From NCBI GenBank assembly GCA_945787295.1, contig CALZHQ010000043.1, positions 1 through 52,484 of the forward strand: a DNA stretch of 52,484 nucleotides, in the 5' to 3' direction. This DNA is from an uncultured Desulfuromonadales bacterium (lineage in GTDB: Bacteria; Desulfobacterota; Desulfuromonadia; Desulfuromonadales; Geopsychrobacteraceae). A program made the translations under genes and the position numbers. Positions 16,407 through 25,693 of the stretch are shown piece by piece; position 1 is the stretch's first letter, and each line of letters starts with the position of its first letter. The notes below the pieces were generated by a model. That model was given only the letters and a program-made list of their open reading frames with translations. It searched no databases and was not told the origin of the DNA.

Positions 16407-18470
16407 TCAGGCGATCCGGCCGAAATCAGCGACACCCTTAAACAGCCCGGCAATACTGGTGAGCAGAGCCAGACGGTTGTTCTTGACCGCTTGATCCTCG
16501 GCCATCACCATGACGCCATCAAAGAAAGCATCGACCGGGGCCCGAAGTCCGGCGATGGCTTCCAGTGCTGCCGGGTAATTACGCCCGGCAACCAGTTCAG
16601 CAACCTTGCTTTGTACCTGCTGCAGCTGCTCAAACAGTTCTTTTTCACAATCATCTTCGAACAGTGCCGGTTCGACAGCCTGCTCCAGACCGCCCTTGAT
16701 GATGTTGCCGACCCGCTTAAAAGCGACCGCCAGTGGCTCGAAGTCCTCGCGCCCTTTCAGCGCTGCCAGCGCTTTGACCCGATCAACGGCATCGACCGGC
16801 TCGCTAAAAGCGGCGCTCAGTACCGCATCGACCACGTCAGCCGGATAATCCTGTCCGGTCAGCATGTTGACCAAGCGCAGGCGGATAAAATCGACCACGT
16901 CGGCAACAATTTCTTCCGCCGGCCGCTGCCGCCTGGCTTCGAGCAATGCAACACTCTTTGCGACCAGTTCCGGAATCGACACGACGTAGCCGCGGTCGAG
17001 AATAATCGCCAGAATACCGATAGCGCAGCGACGCAGCGCATAGGGATCGGCCGTACCGGTCGGGATCAGGCCGACACTGAAGCAACCACAGATCGAATCG
17101 ATCTTATCGGCCAGCGAAACAAAAGCACCGACATGATCACTCGGCAGTTCACCACCGGCCTGAGTTGGCAGATAGTGCTCAAAAATAGCCGTGGCAACGC
17201 GTTGATCTTCCCCTTCGAGCAGTGCATATTCGCGGCCCATGACTCCCTGAAGCTCCGGAAACTCGTAAACCATACCGGTTTCCAGGTCACACTTGGCCAA
17301 TAACGCCGCTCGCTTGGTCAGTGCTAAATCCGCAGGAGAAAGCTGCTCGGCCAGTCCGCTAGCCAAGGTGGTGAAGCGTTCGATCTTCTCGTAGCTGGTC
17401 CCAAGCTTGGCCTGGTAGACAACCTTCTTTAACGGCTCGAGGCGAGCTTCCAGCTTGCTTTTCTGATCTTCCTGCCAGAAAAACATGGCATCAGACAAAC
17501 GTGCCTTGAGGACTCGCTCATTCCCGGCGACAACCACTTTCGGATCTTTGGCCAGGGTGTTGGCAATGGTGATGAAGTGCGGCAGCAGCTTGCCCTGCTC
17601 ATCGATCAACGTGAAGTAGCGCTGATGCTCGCGCATACTGGTGATCAGCAGCTCTGGCGGCAACTGCAGGAAACGCTCTTCGATGCTACCAGCCAACGCC
17701 TGCGGAGTTTCGACCAGAAAACCGACCTCTTCAAGCAGCTCATCGTCTGGATTGATCTTGCCGCCTAACTGTTTTGCCAGTTCTTCCAGCTGCGCAGTGA
17801 TCAACCGATGACGCTTCTCAACCTGCGGGATGACATGCTGCTGTTCAGCTTTGGCGATATAATCTTCTGCACCGCTGACGACAAACTCCTGGGGAGCCAT
17901 AAATCGATGGCCCCGGGAGATGTTACCACTTTGCAGGTCACCGAAGGTGAAGGGGATGACCTCACCGCCGAAGGTGGCAACGATCCAGTGCAGCGGCCGG
18001 GCAAAACGGATATCCAGATCTTTCCAGCGCATCGACTTTTTAAATGGGATCTTACCGATCACACTGGGCAGGATTTCCGGCAGTTGCTCTGCCGAATCCC
18101 CCCCTTCGATCACCTTGGACAGAAACAGGTATGCGCCTTTTTCGGTCTCGATGGTTTGCAGCTCGTCAACGCTGACACCGTTGGTCCGGGCGAAGCCTTC
18201 AGCGGCCTTGGTCGGCTTGCCATCGGCATCGAAAGCGATCCGGGCTGGCGGGCCGGTCAGTTCCAGCTCCTGTCGCTGCTGCTGACGAGCAACATCAGCG
18301 ATCGAGATGGCCAAACGACGTGGCGTCGCAAAGGTGCGAACTTCGCCGAAACCGATGCGGGCGTTCTCCAACTCCTTGCAGAGCAAGCGTTGCATATCCT
18401 TCAGGGCACGCGGAATAAATCCAGCGGGAATCTCTTCGGTACCCAGTTCAAGAAAAAGTTCTGCAGACAT
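16407..18470 (-). CDS. glyS: Glycyl-tRNA synthetase beta subunit
   Basis: The 687-residue beta chain of the bacterial alpha2-beta2 glycyl-tRNA synthetase, which charges tRNA-Gly; beta supplies tRNA binding. The opening LFLELGTEEIPAGFIPRAL is diagnostic. Further conserved blocks are FATPRRLAI, SMRWKDLDIRFARPLHWIV, TSMREHQRYF, RLSDAMFFWQEDQK and the helical C-terminal anticodon-binding region. The start at 18470 (MSAELF) has GGAG six bases upstream. It lies 50 bases after glyQ in the same transcript. Confidence 0.97.
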   Translation of the reverse strand: MSAELFLELGTEEIPAGFIPRALKDMQRLLCKELENARIGFGEVRTFATPRRLAISIADVARQQQRQELELTGPPARIAFDADGKPTKAAEGFARTNGVSVDELQTIETEKGAYLFLSKVIEGGDSAEQLPEILPSVIGKIPFKKSMRWKDLDIRFARPLHWIVATFGGEVIPFTFGDLQSGNISRGHRFMAPQEFVVSGAEDYIAKAEQQHVIPQVEKRHRLITAQLEELAKQLGGKINPDDELLEEVGFLVETPQALAGSIEERFLQLPPELLITSMREHQRYFTLIDEQGKLLPHFITIANTLAKDPKVVVAGNERVLKARLSDAMFFWQEDQKSKLEARLEPLKKVVYQAKLGTSYEKIERFTTLASGLAEQLSPADLALTKRAALLAKCDLETGMVYEFPELQGVMGREYALLEGEDQRVATAIFEHYLPTQAGGELPSDHVGAFVSLADKIDSICGCFSVGLIPTGTADPYALRRCAIGILAIILDRGYVVSIPELVAKSVALLEARRQRPAEEIVADVVDFIRLRLVNMLTGQDYPADVVDAVLSAAFSEPVDAVDRVKALAALKGREDFEPLAVAFKRVGNIIKGGLEQAVEPALFEDDCEKELFEQLQQVQSKVAELVAGRNYPAALEAIAGLRAPVDAFFDGVMVMAEDQAVKNNRLALLTSIAGLFKGVADFGRIA

Positions 18471-18520
18471 CTTTATCTCCAAATTTGAACGTCAGCCGAC
18501 AACAACGGCTGAACGGATCT

Positions 18521-19390
18521 TTATTTTTTCAACAGAGGGAAGCCGAGTTTCTCTCGTTGTTTGACGTACCCTTCAGCACACAGCTTCGACATATTGCGAA
18601 CCCGACCGATATAACTGGCCCGTTCAGTGACCGAAATGGCACTGCGCGCATCGAGCAGATTGAAAGCATGTGAGCCCTTAAGCACGAAATCGTAAGCCGG
18701 GAAAACCAACTCTTTTTCCGCCAGCCGGACGCATTCTTTTTCATACATATTGAACAATTGGAAAAGCATGCCGGTGTCAGCCTCTTCAAAATTATACTGA
18801 GAGAACTCGACTTCGGTCTGGTGGTGAACATCGCCATACTTGATACCATCGACCCATTCCAGGTCGTAGACATTGTCGACGCCTTGCAGGTACATGGCGA
18901 TCCGCTCGCAACCGTAGGTAATCTCACCGGGAATCGGCTTCAGGTCGATGCCGCCACATTGCTGAAAATAGGTAAACTGGGTGATTTCCATACCATCCAG
19001 CCAGACCTCCCACCCGAGGCCCCAGGCGCCGAGGGTCGGCGATTCCCAGTCATCCTCAACAAAACGGATATCATGGGCTTTGGGATCGATACCGAAGCTC
19101 TGCAGCGAATCGAGATAAAGATCCTGAATATTCTGCGGTGATGGCTTGAGAATGACCTGAAACTGGTAGTAGTGCTGCAAACGGTTCGGGTTTTCACCGT
19201 AGCGGCCGTCGGTCGGTCGCCGGGACGGCTCGACGTAGGCCACATTCCAAGGCTCGGGGCCGAGTGCGCGCAGAAAAGTCGCCGGGTTGAAGGTCCCGGC
19301 CCCTTTTTCAATATCATAAGGCTGTTGAATGATGCAGCCCTGTTTGGCCCAGTAGTTCTGCAGGGAAAGAATCAGATCCTGAAAAGTCAC
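18521..19390 (-). CDS. glyQ: Glycyl-tRNA synthetase alpha subunit
   Basis: The 289-residue catalytic alpha chain. Conserved blocks are [55 protein letters not shown], the class II core [18 protein letters not shown] and [19 protein letters not shown]. Translation starts at a GTG (19390) with GGAGG four bases upstream. A promoter with a consensus -35 box precedes it, so glyQ and glyS form their own unit inside the minus-strand gene row. Confidence 0.97.
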   Translation of the reverse strand: MTFQDLILSLQNYWAKQGCIIQQPYDIEKGAGTFNPATFLRALGPEPWNVAYVEPSRRPTDGRYGENPNRLQHYYQFQVILKPSPQNIQDLYLDSLQSFGIDPKAHDIRFVEDDWESPTLGAWGLGWEVWLDGMEITQFTYFQQCGGIDLKPIPGEITYGCERIAMYLQGVDNVYDLEWVDGIKYGDVHHQTEVEFSQYNFEEADTGMLFQLFNMYEKECVRLAEKELVFPAYDFVLKGSHAFNLLDARSAISVTERASYIGRVRNMSKLCAEGYVKQREKLGFPLLKK

Positions 19391-19454
19391 ATTACCTCCA
19401 AAATAATATAGCGCCGCAAGCTGCGGGAAATACGTATTTGACCGTCAGACCGCG

Positions 19455-19483
19455 AGTGTAGCTTTGACCCTAAAAGATGTCAA
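19455..19483 (-). promoter_or_regulatory. Sigma-70-like promoter of glyQS
   Basis: On the minus strand, consensus TTGACA (19483-19478), a 17-bp spacer and TACACT (19460-19455). Transcription should start near 19448, about 57 bases before the glyQ GTG. It begins 14 bases beyond the recO stop. Confidence 0.75.
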
Positions 19484-19496
19484 GAAACTCAGTCTT

Positions 19497-20240
19497 TTAG
19501 GTCAATTGCAGAAATTTGAGCGCTTTCGGTTGCCGCGGCAAAACCCCTTCCAACACCTGAGCAAGCATCAAGCCCCCCTCCTGCAAGGTTTGCTGACCGA
19601 ACTGAAAGCCGGTAAACTGTTGATGGGAAACATTGAGCGTCCGTGCCAGCGAACCTATGGTGCCGAGCCCAACGTCAAGACCGCGGCCAGCGGCACAGTC
19701 GAGACAGAGACTGCCGCCACGGCCGGCATCGAACCGAATCTGCTGATCGGCAAATATTTTCAGGCATTCGCTGCAATGAAGCAGGTGGGGGATATAACCG
19801 AGGAGATAAACGAGGCGCAATTCGAGCAGCAACCGAGCGGTATCAATATCGCCGCCCTGTTCGAGATAATCGAGGCAGGCGCAGATCAACTCAAATATCA
19901 GTGGGTGGGGCTGGCCCTCTTCGACCAGCAGCTCAACCAGTTCGACAGCGTAACTGGCGAGCGACAGACGTTGCAGATCAGAACGCAATCCCGTACGGGA
20001 GTTCAGCAATTCCATTTCCTGCAAAGACCAGAGCTGGCCACGACCCGGCTGCCAGTGAACTACAACCTGTGAAAAGGGTTCCAACGCGGCACCAAACCGT
20101 TTGCGGCTTTTGCGGGCTGCTCTGGCAAACCCCTTCTGCAGGCCAAACTCGGCAGTCAGCAGCGAAACGATACGATCAGCTTCAGCGTAGTCAACGTGCC
20201 GAAAAACCAGAGCTTCGCAACGCTGTGAGCGACCGGGCAT
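19497..20240 (-). CDS. recO: DNA repair protein RecO
   Basis: A 247-residue recombination mediator that helps load RecA onto single-stranded DNA in the RecFOR pathway. The N-terminal OB-fold starts with CEALVFRHVDYAEADRIVSL and contains the basic patch RAARKSRKRFGAALEPF. A helical domain follows (YAVELVELLVEEGQPHP, LLELRLVYLLGYIP). The zinc-binding pairs are HCSEC and LCLDC. Length and order match the family. It starts 8 bases after mgtE ends, so they are probably co-transcribed. Confidence 0.92.
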   Translation of the reverse strand: MPGRSQRCEALVFRHVDYAEADRIVSLLTAEFGLQKGFARAARKSRKRFGAALEPFSQVVVHWQPGRGQLWSLQEMELLNSRTGLRSDLQRLSLASYAVELVELLVEEGQPHPLIFELICACLDYLEQGGDIDTARLLLELRLVYLLGYIPHLLHCSECLKIFADQQIRFDAGRGGSLCLDCAAGRGLDVGLGTIGSLARTLNVSHQQFTGFQFGQQTLQEGGLMLAQVLEGVLPRQPKALKFLQLT

Positions 20241-20248
20241 GCCTGAAC

Positions 20249-21607
20249 CTAGATAAGATGTTGTAAGAACAGTGTGGCGGTAGAGAAATATATCAGAATG
20301 CCAGTGATATCGTTCACGGTCTGGACAAAAGGACTGGAGGCAATCGCCGGATCAATGCCAACCTTTTTAAAGAAGGCAGTGACCAGAACACCCATACAGG
20401 CGGCAACAGAAATAGCGATCGCCATCGCCAAACCTACCACCAGGCCGAGATAAATATTCTGATGCCAGATAAAAGCGACCAACGCGATCACCAGCCCGCA
20501 GACTGCTCCCATAATCAAACCGACACGCAGTTCTTTTAGAAAAACCTGGCGTAACATGGAAAAGTCGATCCGACCGGTGGCAAACCCGCGGACGATGATG
20601 GTCGAGGTCTGCCCGCCGACATTCCCCCCCATACCGGTAATAACCGGAATAAAAGAAATCAGCATGATCACTTGTTCGAGGGTCGCCTTGTAATACCACA
20701 TCAGGGTACCGGTGACGACACCACCGACCAGTGTTGTTAACAGCCACGGCAACCGCAAACGCGCAACCTGAAGGGACTTATAGCCGTAGAGCAGTTCCTC
20801 TTCACTGGTACCGGCCATGCGTAAAATATCTTCAGTCGCTTCATCACGCATGACATCGATAACATCATCGACGGTAATCAGGCCCATCAGCTTGCCATGT
20901 TCATCAACAACCGGAATCGCCAAAATGTTATACTTGGCGACCAACTCGGCGACATCCTCCTGATCCATATCAGTACGAACACGCAAGACATCAGTGGTCA
21001 TCAGCTCACTTAACGCGGTCGCCGGTGGCACTGTCAATAACTGACGCAACGACAATACCCCGACCAGATGATTGTGTTCATCGACCACGTAGAGATAGAA
21101 GACCATCTCGTAGTCTTCGGCATCCTGCAATGCTTCGATCGCTTGTCGAACCGTCAGATCCTGACCGAGCGAGAATACATCGGTCGACATGATCCCACCG
21201 GCGGTATCTTCATCGTAACCGAGTAACTGCTCGACATCTTCAGATTGATCTTCATGCAGCGCAGCGAGGATATCTTCCGCCAAGTCCTCCGGCAGACTTC
21301 GAATCAGTTCTGCGCTGTCATCATCGGCCATCTGCTGAACGAGCGAGATCAGAAAATCCTTGTCCAGCAGCTCTGCTAATTTTCCTTGCGAGTCGGATTC
21401 TATTTCAGAAAAAACATCTGAAGCTTTATCCAGGTCGGAAATCAGACTGAGCAGCGTTTTCTGCTCTTTGAGAGCAAAATAACGGAACAGATGAGCAATA
21501 TCGGCAGGGTGGATCTTCCCGAAAACTTTTTTCAGATTGGAGCTAGCACCACGGCGCAGTAATTTACTGACAGTACCTTGCAGTACCTGCATCTTTTGTT
21601 CATGCAT
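20249..21607 (-). CDS. mgtE: Magnesium transporter MgtE
   Basis: A 452-residue inner-membrane Mg2+ channel of the MgtE/SLC41 family. In order: an N-terminal helical superhelix domain (HPADIAHLFRYFALKEQ, LPEDLAEDILAALHED), two CBS domains (about 135-255; GIMSTDVFSL, LMTTDVLRVRTD), the plug helix, and a C-terminal pore of five membrane segments (GVVTGTLMWYY, ITGMGGNVGGQTSTIIVRGF, SPFVQTVNDITGILIYF). Acidic residues at the CBS interface sense cytosolic Mg2+ in this family. The start at 21607 (MHEQKM) follows AGGAGG. The leader is too short for a Mg riboswitch. Confidence 0.95.
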   Translation of the reverse strand: MHEQKMQVLQGTVSKLLRRGASSNLKKVFGKIHPADIAHLFRYFALKEQKTLLSLISDLDKASDVFSEIESDSQGKLAELLDKDFLISLVQQMADDDSAELIRSLPEDLAEDILAALHEDQSEDVEQLLGYDEDTAGGIMSTDVFSLGQDLTVRQAIEALQDAEDYEMVFYLYVVDEHNHLVGVLSLRQLLTVPPATALSELMTTDVLRVRTDMDQEDVAELVAKYNILAIPVVDEHGKLMGLITVDDVIDVMRDEATEDILRMAGTSEEELLYGYKSLQVARLRLPWLLTTLVGGVVTGTLMWYYKATLEQVIMLISFIPVITGMGGNVGGQTSTIIVRGFATGRIDFSMLRQVFLKELRVGLIMGAVCGLVIALVAFIWHQNIYLGLVVGLAMAIAISVAACMGVLVTAFFKKVGIDPAIASSPFVQTVNDITGILIYFSTATLFLQHLI

Positions 21608-21668
21608 CAGATCCTCCTGGCACCCTGGAACAGAATCGACAATTCTTACAAGACAATAAATCGCAGTG

Positions 21669-21697
21669 AAATTAACATTCAGACATACTGGAGTCAA
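21669..21697 (-). promoter_or_regulatory. Sigma-70-like promoter of mgtE-recO
   Basis: On the minus strand, TTGACT (21697-21692), a 17-bp spacer and TAATTT (21674-21669). It lies just beyond the terminator of the ribosomal operon and gives a leader of about 55 bases. Confidence 0.6.
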
Positions 21698-21719
21698 ACA
21701 AGAGCAGTCTGTTTGTCAC

Positions 21720-21754
21720 AAAAAAAGGGGCAAGGAGAAATCTCCCTGCCCCTT
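21720..21754 (-). terminator. Terminator of the alpha/spc ribosomal operon
   Basis: On the minus strand AAGGGGCA-GGAGA pairs with TCTCC-TGCCCCTT (one mismatch, tiny loop) and is followed by a run of seven T. It lies 22 bases after the rplQ stop and ends the long ribosomal transcript. Confidence 0.93.
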
Positions 21755-21776
21755 ATGTAATGACTATTGGAGGCGA

Positions 21777-22313
21777 TCAGCCTTCGGTCTTCTCGTCTTC
21801 TTTTTTCTCTTCCGCCGGTGCGGCTTCTGGAGCAGCTTCTTCCGTCACAGCTTCAGTTTCCTCAGCGACGTTAACTTCTTCTGCTACAGGCTCTTCGACG
21901 ACTGGCTCTGCGACCACGGCAGGTGCAGGAGCAGCTTTTTTTACCTTGGGAGTAAACTCTTCTTCGACCAATTCAATAATCGACATCGGCGCATTGTCAC
22001 CTTGGCGATTGGCCAGCTTGATAATCCGGGTATAACCGCCTGGACGATTGTTGTAACGTGGCGCGATCAGCTCAAACAGCTTGCCAACGATCTTCGGGTC
22101 ACGGATGACCTGCAACGCCTGGCGACGTGCATGTAGATCGCCACGCTTGCCCAGGGTGATCATCTTATCAACGACCATGCGTAGCTCTTTGGCGCGGGTA
22201 ACGGTCGTGGTGATCTTTTCACACTCGAAAAAAGAAGTCACCATGTTACGCATCATGTGCTGGCGATGATCTGGCTTGCGGCCGAGACGTCTGCCGGTTT
22301 TATTGTGACGCAT
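21777..22313 (-). CDS. rplQ: 50S ribosomal protein L17 with acidic tail
   Basis: The first ~120 residues are a normal L17 ([54 protein letters not shown]), a large-subunit protein near the exit tunnel. The protein goes on for about 55 more residues made almost entirely of Glu, Ala, Val and Pro, ending KKEDEKTEG. Bacterial L17 usually ends near 120, so the tail is an extension. It is in frame and followed at once by the operon terminator, so it looks genuine. This is the last gene of the operon after rpoA. Confidence 0.95.
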   Translation of the reverse strand: MRHNKTGRRLGRKPDHRQHMMRNMVTSFFECEKITTTVTRAKELRMVVDKMITLGKRGDLHARRQALQVIRDPKIVGKLFELIAPRYNNRPGGYTRIIKLANRQGDNAPMSIIELVEEEFTPKVKKAAPAPAVVAEPVVEEPVAEEVNVAEETEAVTEEAAPEAAPAEEKKEDEKTEG

Positions 22314-22345
22314 TGTTCTGCTTCCTTTCTAAACCATAAAAGGGA

Positions 22346-23356
22346 CTATTCGTCGTCCTGCCCTTTTTGAATCAATTTCAGATAATCTGGATCAGGGAAG
22401 TTCTCCAGCTTCATGCCGAGGCTCAATCCCATCTCAGCCAGAATGTCCTTGATCTCATTCAATGACTTCCGACCAAAGTTTTGGGTTTTAAGCATTTCAG
22501 CTTCAGTCTTCTGGACCAGTTCACCGATCAGATTGATCTGGGCATTCTTCAGACAATTGGCACTACGTACCGACAGTTCAAGCTCTTCGACCGAACGATA
22601 AAGGTTCTCGTTGATCTTCTGCTTTTCACTATCCTCTTCTTCCGGCTCAGGCTCATCAGCTTCATCAAAATTGATGAAAATCTGCAGCTGCTCCTTGAGA
22701 ATCTTCGCTGAATAGGCAACCGCATCTTCCGGCTTAACACTACCATCAGTGTTCACTTCCAGAGTCAGCTTGTCGTAGTCAGTAATCTGTCCGACCCGTG
22801 CATTGGATACGTTATAATTGACCTTAACGATCGGGGAAAAGATCGCATCGATCGGAATGGTTCCAACCGGAGCGGTCTCATCGCGATTTTTATCCGCAGC
22901 GACGTAACCCTTGCCCATGGCAACAGTCATATCAATCTCAAGATCAGTTTCGTCGCCGCAAGTGGCAATATGATGATCCGGATTGAGTATCTCGACATTA
23001 TTATCAGTAATAATATCTCCAGCCTTGATCACCCCAGAACCCTTCTTAACGATCCGGACATTGCGCGGATCGTGTCCGTGCAAACGGACTTTGACACCCT
23101 TAAGGTTCAGAATGATATCGGTGACATCCTCGGTCAAACCGACGACGCTGGAGAACTCATGCTGGACATTTTTGATCCGTACCGAGGTGATAGCTGCTCC
23201 CTGTAAAGAAGACAGCAGAATTCGGCGCAAAGAGTTCCCGAGGGTCGTCCCGAAGCCGCGTTCAAACGGTTCGGCGACAAACTTTCCATAACTTTCGGTC
23301 AACTCAGTCGCTTCGAGACGCTTCGGTTTGATCAGGTCTCTCCAGTTTTTGTACAT
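22346..23356 (-). CDS. rpoA: RNA polymerase alpha subunit
   Basis: A 336-residue alpha chain. The N-terminal dimerisation and assembly domain contains [20 protein letters not shown] and [10 protein letters not shown]. An acidic linker ([16 protein letters not shown], about 232-247) separates it from the C-terminal domain ([32 protein letters not shown]), which binds UP elements and activators. Length is normal. It lies between rpsD and rplQ as in the classical alpha operon. Confidence 0.98.
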   Translation of the reverse strand: MYKNWRDLIKPKRLEATELTESYGKFVAEPFERGFGTTLGNSLRRILLSSLQGAAITSVRIKNVQHEFSSVVGLTEDVTDIILNLKGVKVRLHGHDPRNVRIVKKGSGVIKAGDIITDNNVEILNPDHHIATCGDETDLEIDMTVAMGKGYVAADKNRDETAPVGTIPIDAIFSPIVKVNYNVSNARVGQITDYDKLTLEVNTDGSVKPEDAVAYSAKILKEQLQIFINFDEADEPEPEEEDSEKQKINENLYRSVEELELSVRSANCLKNAQINLIGELVQKTEAEMLKTQNFGRKSLNEIKDILAEMGLSLGMKLENFPDPDYLKLIQKGQDDE

Positions 23357-23393
23357 ATATTAATTCTCCCTCTCAAGCTGCCTGATGAGGTAA

Positions 23394-23957
23394 TTACTTG
23401 GAGTAGAGTTCGACGATCAACTGCTCTTGGAACTCAGGTGTCGTCAGCTCGCTCCGTACCGGCAAGGCCTTGATCATGCCCTTGAATGCTTAGGCGATCT
23501 CACGACTTTTTTCGCGCAAGCTGATAGTTTCTTCCGGGCGCACTAAATAAGATGGAATGTTGACCTTGCGATCATTGACCTGGAAGTGACCATGACGTAC
23601 CAGAGTCCGTGCCTGAGCACGCGAAACTGCAAAGCCGAGACGATAAATGATACTATCGAGACGCCGCTCGAGCAGCATCAGCAGATTTTCACCGGTCACG
23701 CCTTTCATCCGGTCAGCCTTAGCGAAGTAAAGCCGGAACTGCTTTTCCTGCAGACCGTAAGTACGCTTGACTTTCTGTTTTTCACGCAGCTGAGTACCGT
23801 AATCAGAAACTTTGGTACGACGCTGACCATGCTGACCCGGAGCGTAGTTACGACGCTCAACGGCACATTTATCGGTGTAACATCTGTCCCCTTTCAGGAA
23901 CAGTTTGGAATTTTCTCTTCTGCACTGACGGCAGACAGGACCTGAATATCTAGACAC
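23394..23957 (-). pseudogene. rpsD: 30S ribosomal protein S4, internal deletion with in-frame stop
   Basis: S4 binds 16S rRNA early in 30S assembly and influences decoding accuracy. The frame starts at a GTG (23957) after GGAGATATAAG. It has a four-cysteine N-terminal zinc site ([18 protein letters not shown]), APGQHGQRR and [12 protein letters not shown]. It runs 155 residues to REKSREIA, then hits TAA at 23490-23492. Directly after the stop, in the same frame, 30 codons encode the normal end (FKGMIKALPVRSEL, then QEQLIVELYSK) to a TAA at 23394. S4 is normally about 206-208 residues, so some 22 residues, including the conserved PxWLE segment, are missing at the junction, where the fused codon became a stop. 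Upstream and downstream genes look normal. Either the gene is truncated or the sequence lost a block. Confidence 0.9.
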
Positions 23958-23974
23958 CTTATATCTCCTCTACC

Positions 23975-24370
23975 TTAAACGCGACGGCGCTTGGGCGGAC
24001 GGCAACCATTGTGAGGAACCGGGGTCACGTCCTTGATCATCGTTACTGTCAGACCAGCCAACGCAAGAGCGCGCAGGGCAGACTCACGTCCGCTACCAGG
24101 ACCTTTGACATAGGCTTCAACCGAGCGCATCCCGTGCTCCATTGCCTTGGTGGCAGCTTCCTCGGCAGCCATCTGGGCCGCAAACGGGGTGCTCTTACGG
24201 GAGCCCTTGAACCCTTTTGCCCCTGAGGTCGACCAGGCGACAACGTTGCCGACCGGATCACAAATGGTCACAATAGTATTATTGAAGGTTGATTGAATAT
24301 GCACCACACCTTTGGCGATATTCTTCTTTTCAACCTTTTTCCGAACGACTTTCTTACCTGACTTAGCCAT
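23975..24370 (-). CDS. rpsK: 30S ribosomal protein S11
   Basis: A full-length 131-residue S11, a platform protein of the small subunit near the mRNA exit. Conserved blocks are [53 protein letters not shown] and the ending [13 protein letters not shown]. Spacing to rpsM is 12 bases. Confidence 0.98.
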   Translation of the reverse strand: MAKSGKKVVRKKVEKKNIAKGVVHIQSTFNNTIVTICDPVGNVVAWSTSGAKGFKGSRKSTPFAAQMAAEEAATKAMEHGMRSVEAYVKGPGSGRESALRALALAGLTVTMIKDVTPVPHNGCRPPKRRRV

Positions 24371-24382
24371 GATAACTCCGCT

Positions 24383-24751
24383 TTATTTCTTCTTACCGGC
24401 AACGGTCTTCTTCGGGCCCTTACGGGTCCGAGAATTATTCTTGGTATTTTGACCTCGAACCGGCAGGCCACGACGATGACGCAAACCACGGTAACAACCA
24501 AGATCCATCAAGCGCTTGATGTTCATGGTAATTTCCCGCCGCAGGTCACCTTCAACATGGCAATCACGATCAATGATCTCGCGAATCTTCGCCAACTCGG
24601 ATTCAGTTAGATCGTCGGTGCGGGCACTGTGATCTACGCCAGCCTCCGACAGAATTTTTTGCGATGTGGTACGACCAATCCCATAAATATAGGTCATGGC
24701 AATTTCAATGCGCTTATTGCGCGGCAAATCGACTCCAGCAATACGTGCCAA
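24383..24751 (-). CDS. rpsM: 30S ribosomal protein S13
   Basis: A full-length 122-residue S13, in the head of the small subunit and contacting P-site tRNA and the 50S bridges. Seen are [34 protein letters not shown], a helical body and the basic tail [16 protein letters not shown] ending in KKTVAGKKK. It lies between rpmJ and rpsK. Confidence 0.98.
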   Translation of the reverse strand: MARIAGVDLPRNKRIEIAMTYIYGIGRTTSQKILSEAGVDHSARTDDLTESELAKIREIIDRDCHVEGDLRREITMNIKRLMDLGCYRGLRHRRGLPVRGQNTKNNSRTRKGPKKTVAGKKK

Positions 24752-24771
24752 TGTCTTATCCTCCTAGGGCT

Positions 24772-24885
24772 TTATCCCTGTCTTTGCTTGTGTTTCGGAT
24801 TCTCGCAGATGATGCGAACAACGCCTTTGCGTTTTATGACCTTGCACTTATCGCAGATTTTTTTTACTGAAGCTCTAACCTTCAT
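24772..24885 (-). CDS. rpmJ: 50S ribosomal protein L36
   Basis: A complete 37-residue L36: [20 protein letters not shown], then [16 protein letters not shown]. The zinc-binding Cys-Cys-Cys-His set (CDKC, C, H) marks the zinc form. GGATCTCAAG precedes the ATG at 24885. It lies between map and rpsM. No infA is present in the 54 bases up to map, where many bacteria carry it. Confidence 0.96.
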   Translation of the reverse strand: MKVRASVKKICDKCKVIKRKGVVRIICENPKHKQRQG

Positions 24886-24939
24886 CTTGAGATCCTTTTC
24901 TACTGATATCTCTGTTGATCGACGTTGCGATCAGATTTC

Positions 24940-25692
24940 TTAACCATCTAAACGGGTCAGAATTTCCGGCCCGTCCTCCGTTATTGCTACCGTGTGCTCA
25001 AAATGCGCTGAGCGTCGTCCGTCAATAGTGACGGCCGTCCAGCCATCCTCCAGCACTTTGACAGCGGGCAAACCGATATTGACCATCGGCTCAATCGCCA
25101 TCGTCATACCGGCTTTGAGTTGTGGACCACGTCCTGCCGGTCCGTAATTTGGAATCTGTGGATCTTCATGCAACTGGCGGCCGATTCCGTGCCCGACAAA
25201 CTCACGAACCACGCTGAAATGGTCCCGCTCAACCCGAGTCTGCACTGCATGAGATATGTCAGAGAGTCGTCCGCCTGGCTGAGCAGCCGCTATGCCAAGT
25301 TCCAGAGACTCTTTAGTGACATCCAGCAGGCGTTGAGTCGTTTGATCGACCTTGCCTACCGGTAGTGTTACTGCCGAATCACCGTAAAATCCGTCGATGA
25401 TCAGGCCAAAATCTACGCTGATAATGTCTCCCTCCTGCAGCGGTTGCTGATTTGGGAAACCGTGCACCACCCGATCGTTCGGCGAGGCACAAATAGTAAA
25501 AGGAAAGCCACCGTAACCCTTAAAGGCCGGGCGTGCCTTCCATTTCTCACAATAACTTTCCGCAAGCTGATCGAGCTCAAGGGTCGTTATCCCCGGCTTG
25601 ACCCGTTCACGAATCGTCTGCAGAACCTCGGCAACCATGCGACCGGATCTACGCATCTTCTCAAGTTCAGTCTTCGACTTGAGAACTATCAC
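24940..25692 (-). CDS. map: Methionine aminopeptidase, type I
   Basis: A 250-residue cytoplasmic metalloenzyme that removes the N-terminal methionine from nascent proteins. The metal ligands are visible: two Asp in SVDFGLIIDGFYGDSAVTLP, His in EFVGHGIGRQLHEDPQIPNY, Glu in AIEPMVNIG and Glu in VAITEDGPEIL. The substrate His is in DRVVHGFPN. Translation starts at GTG (25692), one base after the adk stop, so the two are coupled. Confidence 0.97.
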   Translation of the reverse strand: MIVLKSKTELEKMRRSGRMVAEVLQTIRERVKPGITTLELDQLAESYCEKWKARPAFKGYGGFPFTICASPNDRVVHGFPNQQPLQEGDIISVDFGLIIDGFYGDSAVTLPVGKVDQTTQRLLDVTKESLELGIAAAQPGGRLSDISHAVQTRVERDHFSVVREFVGHGIGRQLHEDPQIPNYGPAGRGPQLKAGMTMAIEPMVNIGLPAVKVLEDGWTAVTIDGRRSAHFEHTVAITEDGPEILTRLDG

Positions 25693-25693
25693 C

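Noticed and set aside
21608..21668. Possible Mg2+-sensing (M-box) riboswitch upstream of mgtE
   Set aside because: The leader after the predicted start of transcription is about 55 bases, far too short, and no M-box motif is visible.
24886..24939. Expected infA gene between map and rpmJ
   Set aside because: Only 54 bases separate the two genes, too little for the ~72-codon infA; it must lie elsewhere in the genome.
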